From assembly GCA_030832095.1 (NCBI GenBank), contig JAURJT010000035.1, positions 62,001 to 126,000 of the forward strand: a stretch of 64,000 bases of DNA, in the 5' to 3' direction. Under the pieces are notes generated by a model, which was not told where the DNA came from, searched no databases, and saw only the letters and a list, made by a program, of their open reading frames with translations. This document shows, in pieces, positions 9,033-16,338 of this stretch. Origin of the DNA: Gammaproteobacteria bacterium. Lineage in GTDB: Bacteria > Pseudomonadota > Gammaproteobacteria > Burkholderiales > Burkholderiaceae_B. A program made the position numbers and the translations under genes. Position 1 is the first letter of the stretch, and each line of letters opens with the position of its first letter.

Positions 9033-9469
9033 CCCCAGGGGCCGCGCGGCAAATTCATGCCTAGCAAACGCCCAAACACCAGCATAACGACCGCAACCGA
9101 AACCACGGTAATGATCAACGACTCAACCAGACGCGAACGCTCTACGGTTTGCAATAAAACAAAGGTGGTCAGCGCGCTTGCCACCGCAAAACCTAGATAA
9201 GGTAGGGTAGCTGCCATGGCGATCAGCCCTGCGACGACGCCCAAGATTCGACCAAGCGCCGCTGCGCGCGGCCAGTCTGGCTTGAGCACAGCCTCTTTTG
9301 ATCCTTTGAACAGCAAGCCCAGCCCGCACACCGTGATCAAGGCGCCACAGATAAACGGAAAGAAACCGCTTTCAGGCCCGAACGATCCGGTTAATCCGAG
9401 TGACCAAGAGTTAACCATGGTGGCCAGACCGAGCAGACACCACAACACATTTAAAATGCGCTCAAACAT
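9026..9469 (-). CDS. Tripartite tricarboxylate transporter small permease, TctB family
   Basis: Small membrane subunit of the TTT system with about four predicted membrane segments (residues ~4-20, 30-47, 68-88 and 103-130 by eye). The family feature SLGLTGSFGPESGFFPF lies at the first periplasmic loop. I start it at the ATG opening MFERILN (147 residues); a longer frame from a TTG ten codons earlier is less likely because GGTGG precedes this ATG. The end overlaps tctA by 7 bp. Sequence conservation in TctB proteins is low, so the call rests on topology, loop motif and operon position together. Confidence 0.85.
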   Translation of the reverse strand: MFERILNVLWCLLGLATMVNSWSLGLTGSFGPESGFFPFICGALITVCGLGLLFKGSKEAVLKPDWPRAAALGRILGVVAGLIAMAATLPYLGFAVASALTTFVLLQTVERSRLVESLIITVVSVAVVMLVFGRLLGMNLPRGPWGW

Positions 9470-9559
9470 CTGCGGTACCACCCGACATCTTGTCCCCAAA
9501 ATTATTGTGTAATACGCCAGCTTTTTATGCGCTGGCTTGTATAACGCTGGCGATGCCGT

Positions 9560-10636
9560 TTACATACCCGCTAGCTTCTTAAACGTTGCGCCATCGAGGC
9601 CGAGTTTACTGCAAGCTGCAACCATTTCTTGCCAAGTATTGTCGTCCACCGGCACGCCGTTGGCCAGGCGCTCAGCGCGGGTCTGGCGCTCTGGTTCACC
9701 GGCGATACGCACACCATCGGTACCGGTTTGGGCAGGCGAGGCCTTGACCCACTCAATAAAAGCTTTCATTTCATGTTCAAAGACCGAGCCGTCTGACAGT
9801 TTTTTTGGATCAAAAATAATCGTCAACATGCCGTTCAGCACCCGGCGCTTGCCGTCGCCCTGATCATGAGTTGTCATGCCTGCAGCAAGCGCACCACCAA
9901 GCAACTCACAGACGAGCGCTAAGCCGAAACCCTTGTGCTGGCCAAAGGTGCATAACGCGCCTGAAGGGGGTTTCACCGCATAAACCGGATCAGTGGTTGG
10001 ATTGCCCTGATCATCGATCAAGTAACCCGCGGGCAACTGTTCGCCTTTGTTATAGGCGACGCGCGCCTTACCCTGCGCAATCACACTGGTCGCAAAATCG
10101 AGCAATACGGGCGGCTGACCCGCAACTGGGATCCCAACACAAAAGGGGTTTGTCCCGAAGCGCGCGTCAGCGCCACTCGAGGGCGCGACGATCGGGCGCG
10201 AAATCACGTTCACGAAGTGCACCGAAATCAGATTTTCGGCTACGGCCATTTCGGCCCAGGCACCAATGCGGCACAAATGGTGCGAATTGCCCAAGGCCAC
10301 AATGCAGCTGCCGTGCTGCTTGGCGCGCGCGATCCCCAGCTCCATCGCTTCATGGCCAATCACCTGGCCAAAACCAGCCTGCCCGTCGACGCTGACCATC
10401 GCGCCACCATCCATCCGGCTCACGATGTGTGCGTTTGGTTTTAAGCCACCCTCAAGATACGCCTCGGTGTAGCGCGGCAACATGCCAACGCCATGCGAAT
10501 CGTGCCCAGTCAAGTTGGCTTGCACCAGATTTTCGGTTACCAGTTCGATTTCTTTGGGTTCGCTGCCGAAACCTTTGACCAGGTACCTGACGGCCTCGCG
10601 CAGGCGGTCAACGGGGATGCGGTGGATTTGGGTCAT
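9560..10636 (-). CDS. Malate/L-lactate dehydrogenase family (Ldh2-type) oxidoreductase
   Basis: 358 residues from the ATG opening MTQIHRIP, which has AAAGGAAA 5-12 bases upstream; the 16 codons before it have no family similarity. It carries the Ldh2 marks GHDSHGVGMLPRY near residue 41, GNSHHLCRIG, and the nucleotide-binding loop with LLDFATSV. The family is NAD(P)H-dependent and oxidises 2-hydroxy acids (malate, lactate, ureidoglycolate, sulfolactate) to 2-oxo acids. It is the first gene of the series that continues with tctB, tctA, the Bug receptor and the ThDP enzyme, so it most likely converts the imported hydroxy acid to the 2-oxo acid that the ThDP enzyme then uses. The exact substrate is unknown. 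Confidence 0.88.
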   Translation of the reverse strand: MTQIHRIPVDRLREAVRYLVKGFGSEPKEIELVTENLVQANLTGHDSHGVGMLPRYTEAYLEGGLKPNAHIVSRMDGGAMVSVDGQAGFGQVIGHEAMELGIARAKQHGSCIVALGNSHHLCRIGAWAEMAVAENLISVHFVNVISRPIVAPSSGADARFGTNPFCVGIPVAGQPPVLLDFATSVIAQGKARVAYNKGEQLPAGYLIDDQGNPTTDPVYAVKPPSGALCTFGQHKGFGLALVCELLGGALAAGMTTHDQGDGKRRVLNGMLTIIFDPKKLSDGSVFEHEMKAFIEWVKASPAQTGTDGVRIAGEPERQTRAERLANGVPVDDNTWQEMVAACSKLGLDGATFKKLAGM

Positions 10637-10802
10637 GAGGGTTTCCTTTGGGGTGTCGTTGCGCTTGCAGCGATTATTGTTCAATGAGGCGCCTGAGAGG
10701 CTCAGGTCCTGCTTAGCGCAATCATACCCAAGTCTTTGAACAAAGCTTTGCTAGATTTAGGCTGACTGACGGGGCAGAGGAACAATATCATCCGTTTAAG
10801 GC

Positions 10803-11171
10803 TCAAGCGAGTGTTTTAAAAATCACCTTAGCACTTTCTATCGCTTCGAACGCCCTAGCCTGAGTGACTTCAGAATTCAACTGATAATCAGCCGTCACAC
10901 GCTGTGACTTAAGGTCTCTCAGTTTGTAAGCCGCGCCCGTCCAGCGCGGAGTCTTCGCCATTAACATTTTTGTGATGAGTTGTTTGTGCGAACCGCCGGC
11001 ACCCTTCAAGCTCAACGCATTAATCAGTGGCAACTCGTTTTGGACGGCAATGCTGCCGTAATGATAGGCAGAATAATAGGCCCGACTGATAGCAGCCCGC
11101 AGCAGCGGCTCGGCAGATTCTGCCGCCAAACCCTCGGCCGCGCTCAGAAGCTCTTGCGGGCTAGACGGCAT
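10803..11171 (-). CDS. HEPN-domain protein, candidate ribonuclease toxin
   Basis: About 122 residues from the ATG opening MPSSPQELLS; a TTG ten codons earlier is the alternative. It is a small helical protein with the HEPN catalytic signature Rx(4-6)H as RAYYSAYH near residue 33, followed by GGSHKQLITKML and a second helix pair. HEPN proteins with this signature are commonly metal-independent RNases acting as toxins in toxin-antitoxin or abortive-infection systems; some are inert. It overlaps the preceding unknown gene by 11 bp, so they form one transcript. No MNT nucleotidyltransferase, the classic HEPN partner, is present, so the neighbour may be a new antitoxin or sensor. Confidence 0.72.
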   Translation of the reverse strand: MPSSPQELLSAAEGLAAESAEPLLRAAISRAYYSAYHYGSIAVQNELPLINALSLKGAGGSHKQLITKMLMAKTPRWTGAAYKLRDLKSQRVTADYQLNSEVTQARAFEAIESAKVIFKTLA

Positions 11172-11736
11172 AGGCCGTTTCTCTTGGCGGGGTAACGCCA
11201 AAGGTAATTAAATCGCCTAGATCATCATCGTGCCGCCCCACGATCGCATCGGCGATGCACCCTCGCAAGTGTCCACGTTGTTGGATAGTGCCTGCAACAA
11301 CAAAACGCAAGGAGGCGGTCGTATCCCCATCGTCTAAGACAAACTCGCTTGTCAATGGAGTGAAACCTTGCTGATGCACAACACCCAGAGCGGTATCGAA
11401 GCGCTCGGCAATGTCCGCTGAGCTGACATTACGCCTTCTGGCTTTCTCTGCAAAACTAGCCGAAAAATCAAGCCGCGCAAAATCTGCGAGGCCCTCAAGT
11501 CGGTTCAAGGCCTGTAATTGCGCGCGCACGGCATCAACAGAAATGAAATCGCCGAGGGCTGCGAAACCATACGCCAATTCATTCAAAACCGAGACATCGG
11601 TGGGATGCGTCTTGAACAAAAACTGCGTAAGCTCGCGCAACCTATGGAAGGAGGACGCCTGGGTGAGATGAATGGCATAAGTTTGGTTTGTTACCGCAGG
11701 GGTAAACAAAAGGGGCGTGCGAATAATTGTGCTCAT
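11161..11736 (-). CDS. Unknown protein, first gene of HEPN cassette
   Basis: I do not recognise this protein. From the ATG opening MSTIIRTP it has 191 residues, soluble, with no signal peptide or membrane segment. The middle (ELAYGFAALGDFISVDAV, about 50-70) looks helical and weakly TPR-like; the C-terminal half (EFVLDDGDTTASLRFVV) looks like beta strands. The stop lies 11 bp inside the HEPN gene, so the pair is translationally coupled. The start codon sits inside a 9-bp-arm palindrome, with a second palindrome just upstream, which suggests autoregulation as in toxin-antitoxin operons. A longer frame begins at 11796 but would place both palindromes in coding sequence. Confidence 0.6.
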   Translation of the reverse strand: MSTIIRTPLLFTPAVTNQTYAIHLTQASSFHRLRELTQFLFKTHPTDVSVLNELAYGFAALGDFISVDAVRAQLQALNRLEGLADFARLDFSASFAEKARRRNVSSADIAERFDTALGVVHQQGFTPLTSEFVLDDGDTTASLRFVVAGTIQQRGHLRGCIADAIVGRHDDDLGDLITFGVTPPRETAYAV

Positions 11737-11760
11737 AACAATTATTTTAGTCGATCGACT
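11722..11760. promoter_or_regulatory. Two tandem palindromes over the start of the HEPN cassette
   Basis: AATAATTGT (11722-11730) and ACAATTATT (11738-11746) are perfect 9-bp arms with a 7-base centre that contains the start codon of the unknown gene. Three bases further upstream lies the perfect 12-mer AGTCGATCGACT (11749-11760). Together they look like an operator region; the first could also act as an mRNA hairpin hiding the start. Confidence 0.5.
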
Positions 11761-11823
11761 CGCACAAGAATGTAACCAAGTGCGCTCAATTGTCACACTT
11801 GGAAAACGTTCAGCTGTTTGAAC

Positions 11824-12010
11824 TTATACGGCAATCTTGAACGGCAAACCCGACTCGATCGGTAGCGCTAAATCACGCGACCACTCGCTCCAGCATCCAA
11901 AGTACATACGAACATTTTGAAGCCAGCCTGAGCCAACGCCCAGAAGGTGTTTGAGAAGCGAGCACCTTTGAAGCAGTGGGGGTAATTCCAAAACACCCCG
12001 AAGCCCCCGA
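11824..12010 (-). pseudogene. Sulfurtransferase (rhodanese-domain) remnant, frameshifted and 5'-truncated
   Basis: Minus-strand translation gives GGFGVFWNYPHCFKGARFSN then TFWALAQAGFK; after a one-base shift in the run of four A's at 11914-11917 it continues as NVRMYFGCWSEWSRDLALPI and ends ESGLPFKIAV at the TAA at 11824-11826. HCFKGARxSNT and RMYFGxWxEWSRD are the C-terminal active-site loop and tail of rhodanese-like thiosulfate/3-mercaptopyruvate sulfurtransferases. Restoring one A rejoins the frames. The N-terminal ~200 residues are missing, replaced by the downstream end of the GST gene. A sequencing error could explain the shift but not the missing 5' part. Confidence 0.72.
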
Positions 12011-12033
12011 GGTCGCTTAGTGGGCTAGCGGTA

Positions 12034-12912
12034 CTAGCTTGCCGGTTGAATCTTGTCTTGCGTTTTAGTGTCAAAGTCGCTGGCGTCATGCCGTTCGCGC
12101 AGCTGCTCGGATGGCTCGCCTTGCATGCGGTTAACCATGCGACCGCGCTTAACAGCGGGCCGACTATAAACAGTCTCGGCCCAGCGCTGAACGTGCTTGT
12201 AGTCTTGCACGCTCAAAAATTCGGCCGCTGTGCCATACAGCCAACCTTTCACCAAGCCGCCGTACCACGGAAACACCGCGATATCGGCAATCGTGTATTG
12301 ATCGCCACCCAAGTATTCACTGACAGCCAAACGGCGCTCAAGCACGTCAAGCTGGCGTTTGGTCTCCATCGCAAAGCGATCAATGGCGTATTCAAACTTG
12401 GCCGGCGCATAAGCGTAGAAGTGTCCAAACCCTCCGCCCAAATACGGTGCACTACCCATCTGCCAGAACAACCAATTCAAGGCCTCGGTACGAGCCGGGC
12501 CGTCTTTAGGCAGAAAGGCTTGAAATTTTTCAGCCAAGTGAAGCAAGATCGCGCCAGATTCAAATACACGCACGGGTTGTGCGCCGCTGCGGTCAAATAA
12601 TGCTGGGATTTTTGAGTTTGGGTTGACATCAACAAACCCTGAACCAAACTGATCACCGTCACGGATGTTGATTAACCACGCATCGTATTCAGCACCCTTG
12701 TGCCCAAGCGCCAGCAACTCTTCAAGCAAGATCGTGACCTTGACGCCGTTGGGTGTGCCCAACGAATAAAGCTGCAAGGGGTGCTTGCCAATTGGCAGCG
12801 TTTTATCGTGCGTGGGCCCGGCGATCGGACGATTGATGCTCGCAAAAGCGCCGCCACTGGGCTGATCCCAAGTCCAGACTTTTGGGGGGACGTAATCTTT
12901 AGAATCTGACAT
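12034..12912 (-). CDS. Glutathione S-transferase, YghU-like (disulfide-bond oxidoreductase)
   Basis: 292 residues from the ATG opening MSDSKDYVPP; the 31 codons before it are unlike the family. The long N-terminal lead (VWTWDQPSGGAFASINRPIA) before the thioredoxin fold is the mark of the YghU/YfcG nu-class GSTs, which bind two glutathiones and act as disulfide reductases or peroxidases. The fold begins HPLQLYSLGTPNGVKVTILL near residue 47; NSKIPAL and FESGAILLHLAEK are the glutathione-binding loops. The C-terminal helical domain has GGDQYTIADIAVFPW. Cytosolic. It is transcribed alone and flanked by gene remnants on both sides, so it may sit at a site of past rearrangement. Confidence 0.88.
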   Translation of the reverse strand: MSDSKDYVPPKVWTWDQPSGGAFASINRPIAGPTHDKTLPIGKHPLQLYSLGTPNGVKVTILLEELLALGHKGAEYDAWLINIRDGDQFGSGFVDVNPNSKIPALFDRSGAQPVRVFESGAILLHLAEKFQAFLPKDGPARTEALNWLFWQMGSAPYLGGGFGHFYAYAPAKFEYAIDRFAMETKRQLDVLERRLAVSEYLGGDQYTIADIAVFPWYGGLVKGWLYGTAAEFLSVQDYKHVQRWAETVYSRPAVKRGRMVNRMQGEPSEQLRERHDASDFDTKTQDKIQPAS

Positions 12913-12994
12913 GGTGTTTTCGCTCTTTTGTGACGGGGGCACAGGGCCGCGGCAGTGATTGGAAACAGATAGATTAACCGCTATCACACTGCTG

Positions 12995-13144
12995 TCAAAC
13001 CGCATCTAACGGCTTAACCGCAGACATATTCGGCACCGGCTGGACATTCACTTCATGCATACCTAGGGTTTGCTCGCCCGCACGCGCGTCAGACAGAGCC
13101 TCAAAGCCTTCAGTCAATTCGGTAAACAAATCACGCTTTTTCAT
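12995..13144 (-). pseudogene. Truncated XRE/HigA-type antitoxin N-terminus
   Basis: Minus-strand reading from ATG at 13142-13144 gives a 49-residue peptide beginning MKKRDLFTELTEGFEALSDA and continuing RAGEQTLGMHEVNV before a TGA. MKKRDLFxELxEGFxAL with xRxGxxTLRxxxV is the usual N-terminus of ~100-residue XRE antitoxins paired with RelE/HigB-like toxins; here the helix-turn-helix half is gone. No toxin gene precedes it, as the divergent Bug gene begins 106 bp away. I read it as a decayed antitoxin. A functional short peptide is possible but unlikely. Confidence 0.65.
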
Positions 13145-13250
13145 CTTTGTGACCTAAGTTCTGTTCACACATAGCTAATAATAGACGAAACTTATAGCAT
13201 CTTTGATTTTTTTCACAATGCCCTGTCGTAACCACCATTAGGATTCGATT

Positions 13251-14216
13251 ATGCAATTTTCAAAAATAATAAGCTGTATTTTGTTGCAGCTTTTGGCAAT
13301 TGGCTCTGCACACTCACAAAACTACCCAGAACGTCCACTGCGTTTGATCGTCCCATACACCGCCGGTGGAACAACCGACATTTTGGTTCGGCTGCTGCAA
13401 AAGCCCGCGAGTGAACTATTGAATCAGCAAGTCGTCATCGAAAATCGCGCTGGCGGCGGCTCCGTGATTGGAACAAATGCGGTCGCGCAAGCCGCGCCCG
13501 ACGGCTATACCGTGCTTGGTACCGATTTGGCTATTTTAGTGAATCACAGCTTGATGCCAAAACTACCTTACGACACGCTTAAAGATTTTCGTGGGGTGAC
13601 GATGCTCGCTCGGGCACCCCTCATGCTGTTGATTCACCCTTCGGTCCCAGCCAATACGATCGAAGAATTCGTCATCCTTTTAAAACAAAATCCTGGCAAG
13701 TACAACTTTGGTTCTGGTGGTCATGGCACGTCTACCCACATCGCCGGCGAAATGTTCCTGCGCGCGGCTAACGTCAAAGCCGAGCACATTCCATTTCAAG
13801 GCGTCACGCCAGCAATGAACGCTTTACTTGGTGGACAAGTCCAGTTCTATTTCGGAGGAACAACGACAGCCCTACAACATCTCCAAACGGGGGGGCTCAA
13901 GGCGCTTGCAATCACTGGTGATGCCGTCAACACACTCGTCCCAACCGTGCCGACCTTTATATCTCGTGGAATCAAGGGCGTTGAGGCAGACTCTTACTGG
14001 GGTATTTATGTGTCCGCAAAAACTCCTGATAGTGTTGTTTCAGTTTTGAATAAGACATTTGTCACTGCACTGCGTGATCCAGCGGTTGTCAAACGAGCAG
14101 GCGAGCTAGGCCTAAATTTAATTGGTAACTCGGCGCGTGAGCACGACGCTCAAATCTCATCGATGATCAACACTTGGGGCGTAGTCATTAAAAGCGCCGG
14201 TATTAAAGTAGATTAA
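13251..14216 (+). CDS. Bug-family tripartite tricarboxylate transporter substrate-binding protein (orphan)
   Basis: 321 residues with a Sec signal peptide (IISCILLQLLAIGSAHS, cleavage near residue 23) and the Bug features RPLRLIVPYTAGGTTDILVR, VIENRAGGGSVIGT and PYDTLKDFRGVT. No tctA or tctB is adjacent, which is common for the many orphan Bug receptors of Alcaligenaceae; such receptors may use a shared permease or act as sensors. The only operon partner is an alpha/beta hydrolase 9 bp downstream, which suggests the ligand is an ester, amide or ring-fission product. The gene is divergent from the truncated antitoxin remnant. Confidence 0.92.
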   Translation: MQFSKIISCILLQLLAIGSAHSQNYPERPLRLIVPYTAGGTTDILVRLLQKPASELLNQQVVIENRAGGGSVIGTNAVAQAAPDGYTVLGTDLAILVNHSLMPKLPYDTLKDFRGVTMLARAPLMLLIHPSVPANTIEEFVILLKQNPGKYNFGSGGHGTSTHIAGEMFLRAANVKAEHIPFQGVTPAMNALLGGQVQFYFGGTTTALQHLQTGGLKALAITGDAVNTLVPTVPTFISRGIKGVEADSYWGIYVSAKTPDSVVSVLNKTFVTALRDPAVVKRAGELGLNLIGNSAREHDAQISSMINTWGVVIKSAGIKVD

Positions 14217-14225
14217 GGAGCCCTT

Positions 14226-15026
14226 GTGAATCGCTCGTTTCAACGGAATGGACTGAACTTTAATTTCTTCGTAGACGACTTTACTGATCCATGGGTAAAG
14301 CCTTCAACCATTTTTATGCTTCATGGCGCGATGGCTAACGCGCAACGATTTCGCTCATGGGTTCCGCCTCTTTGTCGAGACTACCGTGTTGTCAGAATGG
14401 ACATGCGTGGACACGGTCGGTCTGACGTGCCCCCAGCTGAGCAACCGCTAAGCTTGCCTGTGTTAGTGGACGATGTGCTTGCACTGATGGATCATCTTGA
14501 GACAGAGTCTGTTCACTTCGTTGGAAACTCTGCAGGAGGCTATGTCGGGCAACATCTGGCAATTCAACATCCCCACCGCATCAAAACTCTTGCGCTTTTC
14601 GGCTCAGCGCCGGGATTAAAAAATAGTCAGGCATTGACCTGGTTGCCCATGGTTGCAAAAGTTGGCTTAAGACAATTCTTGGCCGACACAATTGACGATC
14701 GCTTTCCACCTCACCTGCATGGCAGTCCTCAAGCTGAAGAGTTTCTTGACGCGCTTAGCCAAAATGACATTCCCTTCATTGGTCGATTTATCGAACATAT
14801 GGCTACACAAGAATGGGCAGATCAGGTGCACAAAATACAATGCCCAACCTTGGTTGTGGTGCCTGGTGCTGGACGCATTGGCTCGGCAGACGTCTACCAA
14901 CCGATGCGAGCTAATCTACCAAGGGGTGAAGTCTTGACCTACGATGGCGAGCGGCACAGCATTTGTGAATATCTGGCAGATCGCTGCGTTGCAGACCTTC
15001 GGAGTTTTTTGTTACGTCACTCGTGA
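14226..15026 (+). CDS. Alpha/beta-fold hydrolase
   Basis: 266 residues starting at GTG with GGAG six bases upstream, 9 bp after the Bug gene. It shows the complete fold: oxyanion loop FMLHGAMANAQRFRSW near residue 35, MDMRGHGRSD near 58, nucleophile elbow GNSAGGYVGQ (Ser near 101), and the C-terminal acid and base (DGERHSI, His near 247). Size and motifs fit the broad group of 3-oxoadipate enol-lactonase-like and esterase-like hydrolases, cytosolic. No substrate can be assigned; pairing with an uptake receptor suggests it processes the imported compound. Confidence 0.85.
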   Translation: MNRSFQRNGLNFNFFVDDFTDPWVKPSTIFMLHGAMANAQRFRSWVPPLCRDYRVVRMDMRGHGRSDVPPAEQPLSLPVLVDDVLALMDHLETESVHFVGNSAGGYVGQHLAIQHPHRIKTLALFGSAPGLKNSQALTWLPMVAKVGLRQFLADTIDDRFPPHLHGSPQAEEFLDALSQNDIPFIGRFIEHMATQEWADQVHKIQCPTLVVVPGAGRIGSADVYQPMRANLPRGEVLTYDGERHSICEYLADRCVADLRSFLLRHS

Positions 15027-15066
15027 ACTAACGGCACTTACCATGGGCTGAAATGCGTTGGATCAG

Positions 15067-15381
15067 CTATGCCTCAACCAAATGAAGCTCAACTCTCATA
15101 CCCAATGCCGCAGCGTATTTTCTGAGCGTGCTTAAAGTCGGAGAGTGTTTACCCGTCGCTAGAGCGCTCTCTAACCTAGCAATCGCTGGGGCATGGGTGC
15201 CCATACGCTTTGCGATTTGTGCTTGAGACAACCCCGCTTGCTTTCTGGCAGCAAGAATCTCGTCAAGAATTGCGAACTCTTCGCGATTGAGCCTTTCTGT
15301 CTCTGCCTTCACGGCTGGATTCTTGAGCATCTTTTTGACCATCTGCTCGTGTGTCAATGGTTTGGTCAATTTTGTTGTCAT
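15067..15381 (-). CDS. XRE-family helix-turn-helix antitoxin-like regulator (toxin partner absent)
   Basis: 104 residues. The N-terminal helical lead (HEQMVKKMLKNPAVKAETER) followed by an XRE domain (ARKQAGLSQAQIAKRMG, then APAIARLESAL, about 46-90) is the layout of antitoxins that follow RelE/HigB-type toxin genes. No RelE-like gene is upstream; instead the NYN-domain gene ends 117 bp before, with a short open frame between them that ends 8 bp before this start. It may therefore be an orphan antitoxin, or the regulator of the NYN gene. DNA binding and autoregulation are inferred from the family. Confidence 0.8.
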   Translation of the reverse strand: MTTKLTKPLTHEQMVKKMLKNPAVKAETERLNREEFAILDEILAARKQAGLSQAQIAKRMGTHAPAIARLESALATGKHSPTLSTLRKYAAALGMRVELHLVEA

Positions 15382-15498
15382 TGCTTCATTCAGTCAAATA
15401 ACCCGCCGGCAGAAGCATCGGGAGATGGTAAGCCTAGATTAGGATCAGACTCTAGGATAAAGCTCACGGCATTTTGCCAATATGGTCGACTAGCAACA

Positions 15499-16155
15499 TC
15501 ACCAACCAACCGGCCTGCACAGCCCAGAATTGGGAATCCGCTCTGGCAGCTGTGCATTTTGCAAATGAAATAGACTTAGTATTTTTGACCAATCCGCATT
15601 TTGAGAGAGGTCTTTCGAAATATGACGATGGTCCTCACTCATTATTGGAGCCACTAGACCTAAACGGATGTCAGGAAGATGCTTTTTAATAATTGAAAAA
15701 GCACCTTCCAAATCAGAATCGTTGCTGCATAAGACAGCTTGATCTAGTGCACCCGTCCATGCTGCTGCAAGCATGTCAGAAGCAAGATTGACATCTGTTT
15801 TCTTCTCGTTGAAATCGTAGACTTGCACTTTTACTAAGTGAGGGGCTTCGGGTATGGGTTTGACCAGCCGCTGATATGGCGTTGTCGCGAGGATCTTGCC
15901 TTCAATAATCTTGATGGTCTGCGGGTAGCTTTTTCTCAGTGCTTGAAGATAAGCACGTTGCCGCTGTGTCGAACTCGTATCGTCACACATCTTACCTAAG
16001 ACTGGAGCCGTGTAATACCTCACTTCGAGCAGATGTGCCCGAGCGTCTAATACGTGGTCATTGAACAGAGAAAAAATATCTAGCCATTTAAGCTTTGTCT
16101 TTCGTAATAATCCGTAATAAAGGTTGTAACCATCTATGTAAACAATCGTGCGCAA
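15499..16155 (-). CDS. NYN-domain (PIN-like) protein, candidate RNase
   Basis: 218 residues. The start is a TTG with GGAG seven bases upstream; no in-frame ATG fits. It has the acidic residues of NYN/PIN-like nucleases: VYIDGYNLYYG at the N-terminus, KKTDVNLASDML near residue 117 and LCSNDSDLEGAF near 141, and ends GLCRPVGW as close homologues do. NYN proteins are metal-dependent RNases related to LabA and PIN toxins; roles in tRNA processing or phage and toxin defence are suggested for the family but not shown by this sequence. An XRE antitoxin-like gene lies downstream on the same strand. Confidence 0.8.
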   Translation of the reverse strand: MRTIVYIDGYNLYYGLLRKTKLKWLDIFSLFNDHVLDARAHLLEVRYYTAPVLGKMCDDTSSTQRQRAYLQALRKSYPQTIKIIEGKILATTPYQRLVKPIPEAPHLVKVQVYDFNEKKTDVNLASDMLAAAWTGALDQAVLCSNDSDLEGAFSIIKKHLPDIRLGLVAPIMSEDHRHISKDLSQNADWSKILSLFHLQNAQLPERIPNSGLCRPVGW

Positions 16156-16179
16156 AAGCAGCTCCGCAGAAATAGCAAA

Positions 16180-16227
16180 GCCGCCCTAAGGCGGCCTGCT
16201 GCCCAGAGAGCACTTGGTCTAACCAAG
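16180..16227 (-). terminator. Two adjacent hairpins upstream of the NYN gene
   Basis: GCCGCC/GGCGGC (16180-16195, loop CTAA) and CTTGGT/ACCAAG (16213-16227, loop CTA) are perfect stems. The first is followed on the minus strand by CTTTGCTATTT, a weak T-rich tail, so it may stop transcripts coming from ychF before the NYN gene. Without a clean T run the call is tentative. Confidence 0.4.
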
Positions 16228-16338
16228 CGGTCAAAGGGTGAGTCGTGACCAAACTATACACGCGTCCTAAAAAATTTCCAAATCAGTTTTTATCAGTGCG
16301 TTATCTAAGATCAATTTACGACTCAAGTTCCGTATTAA

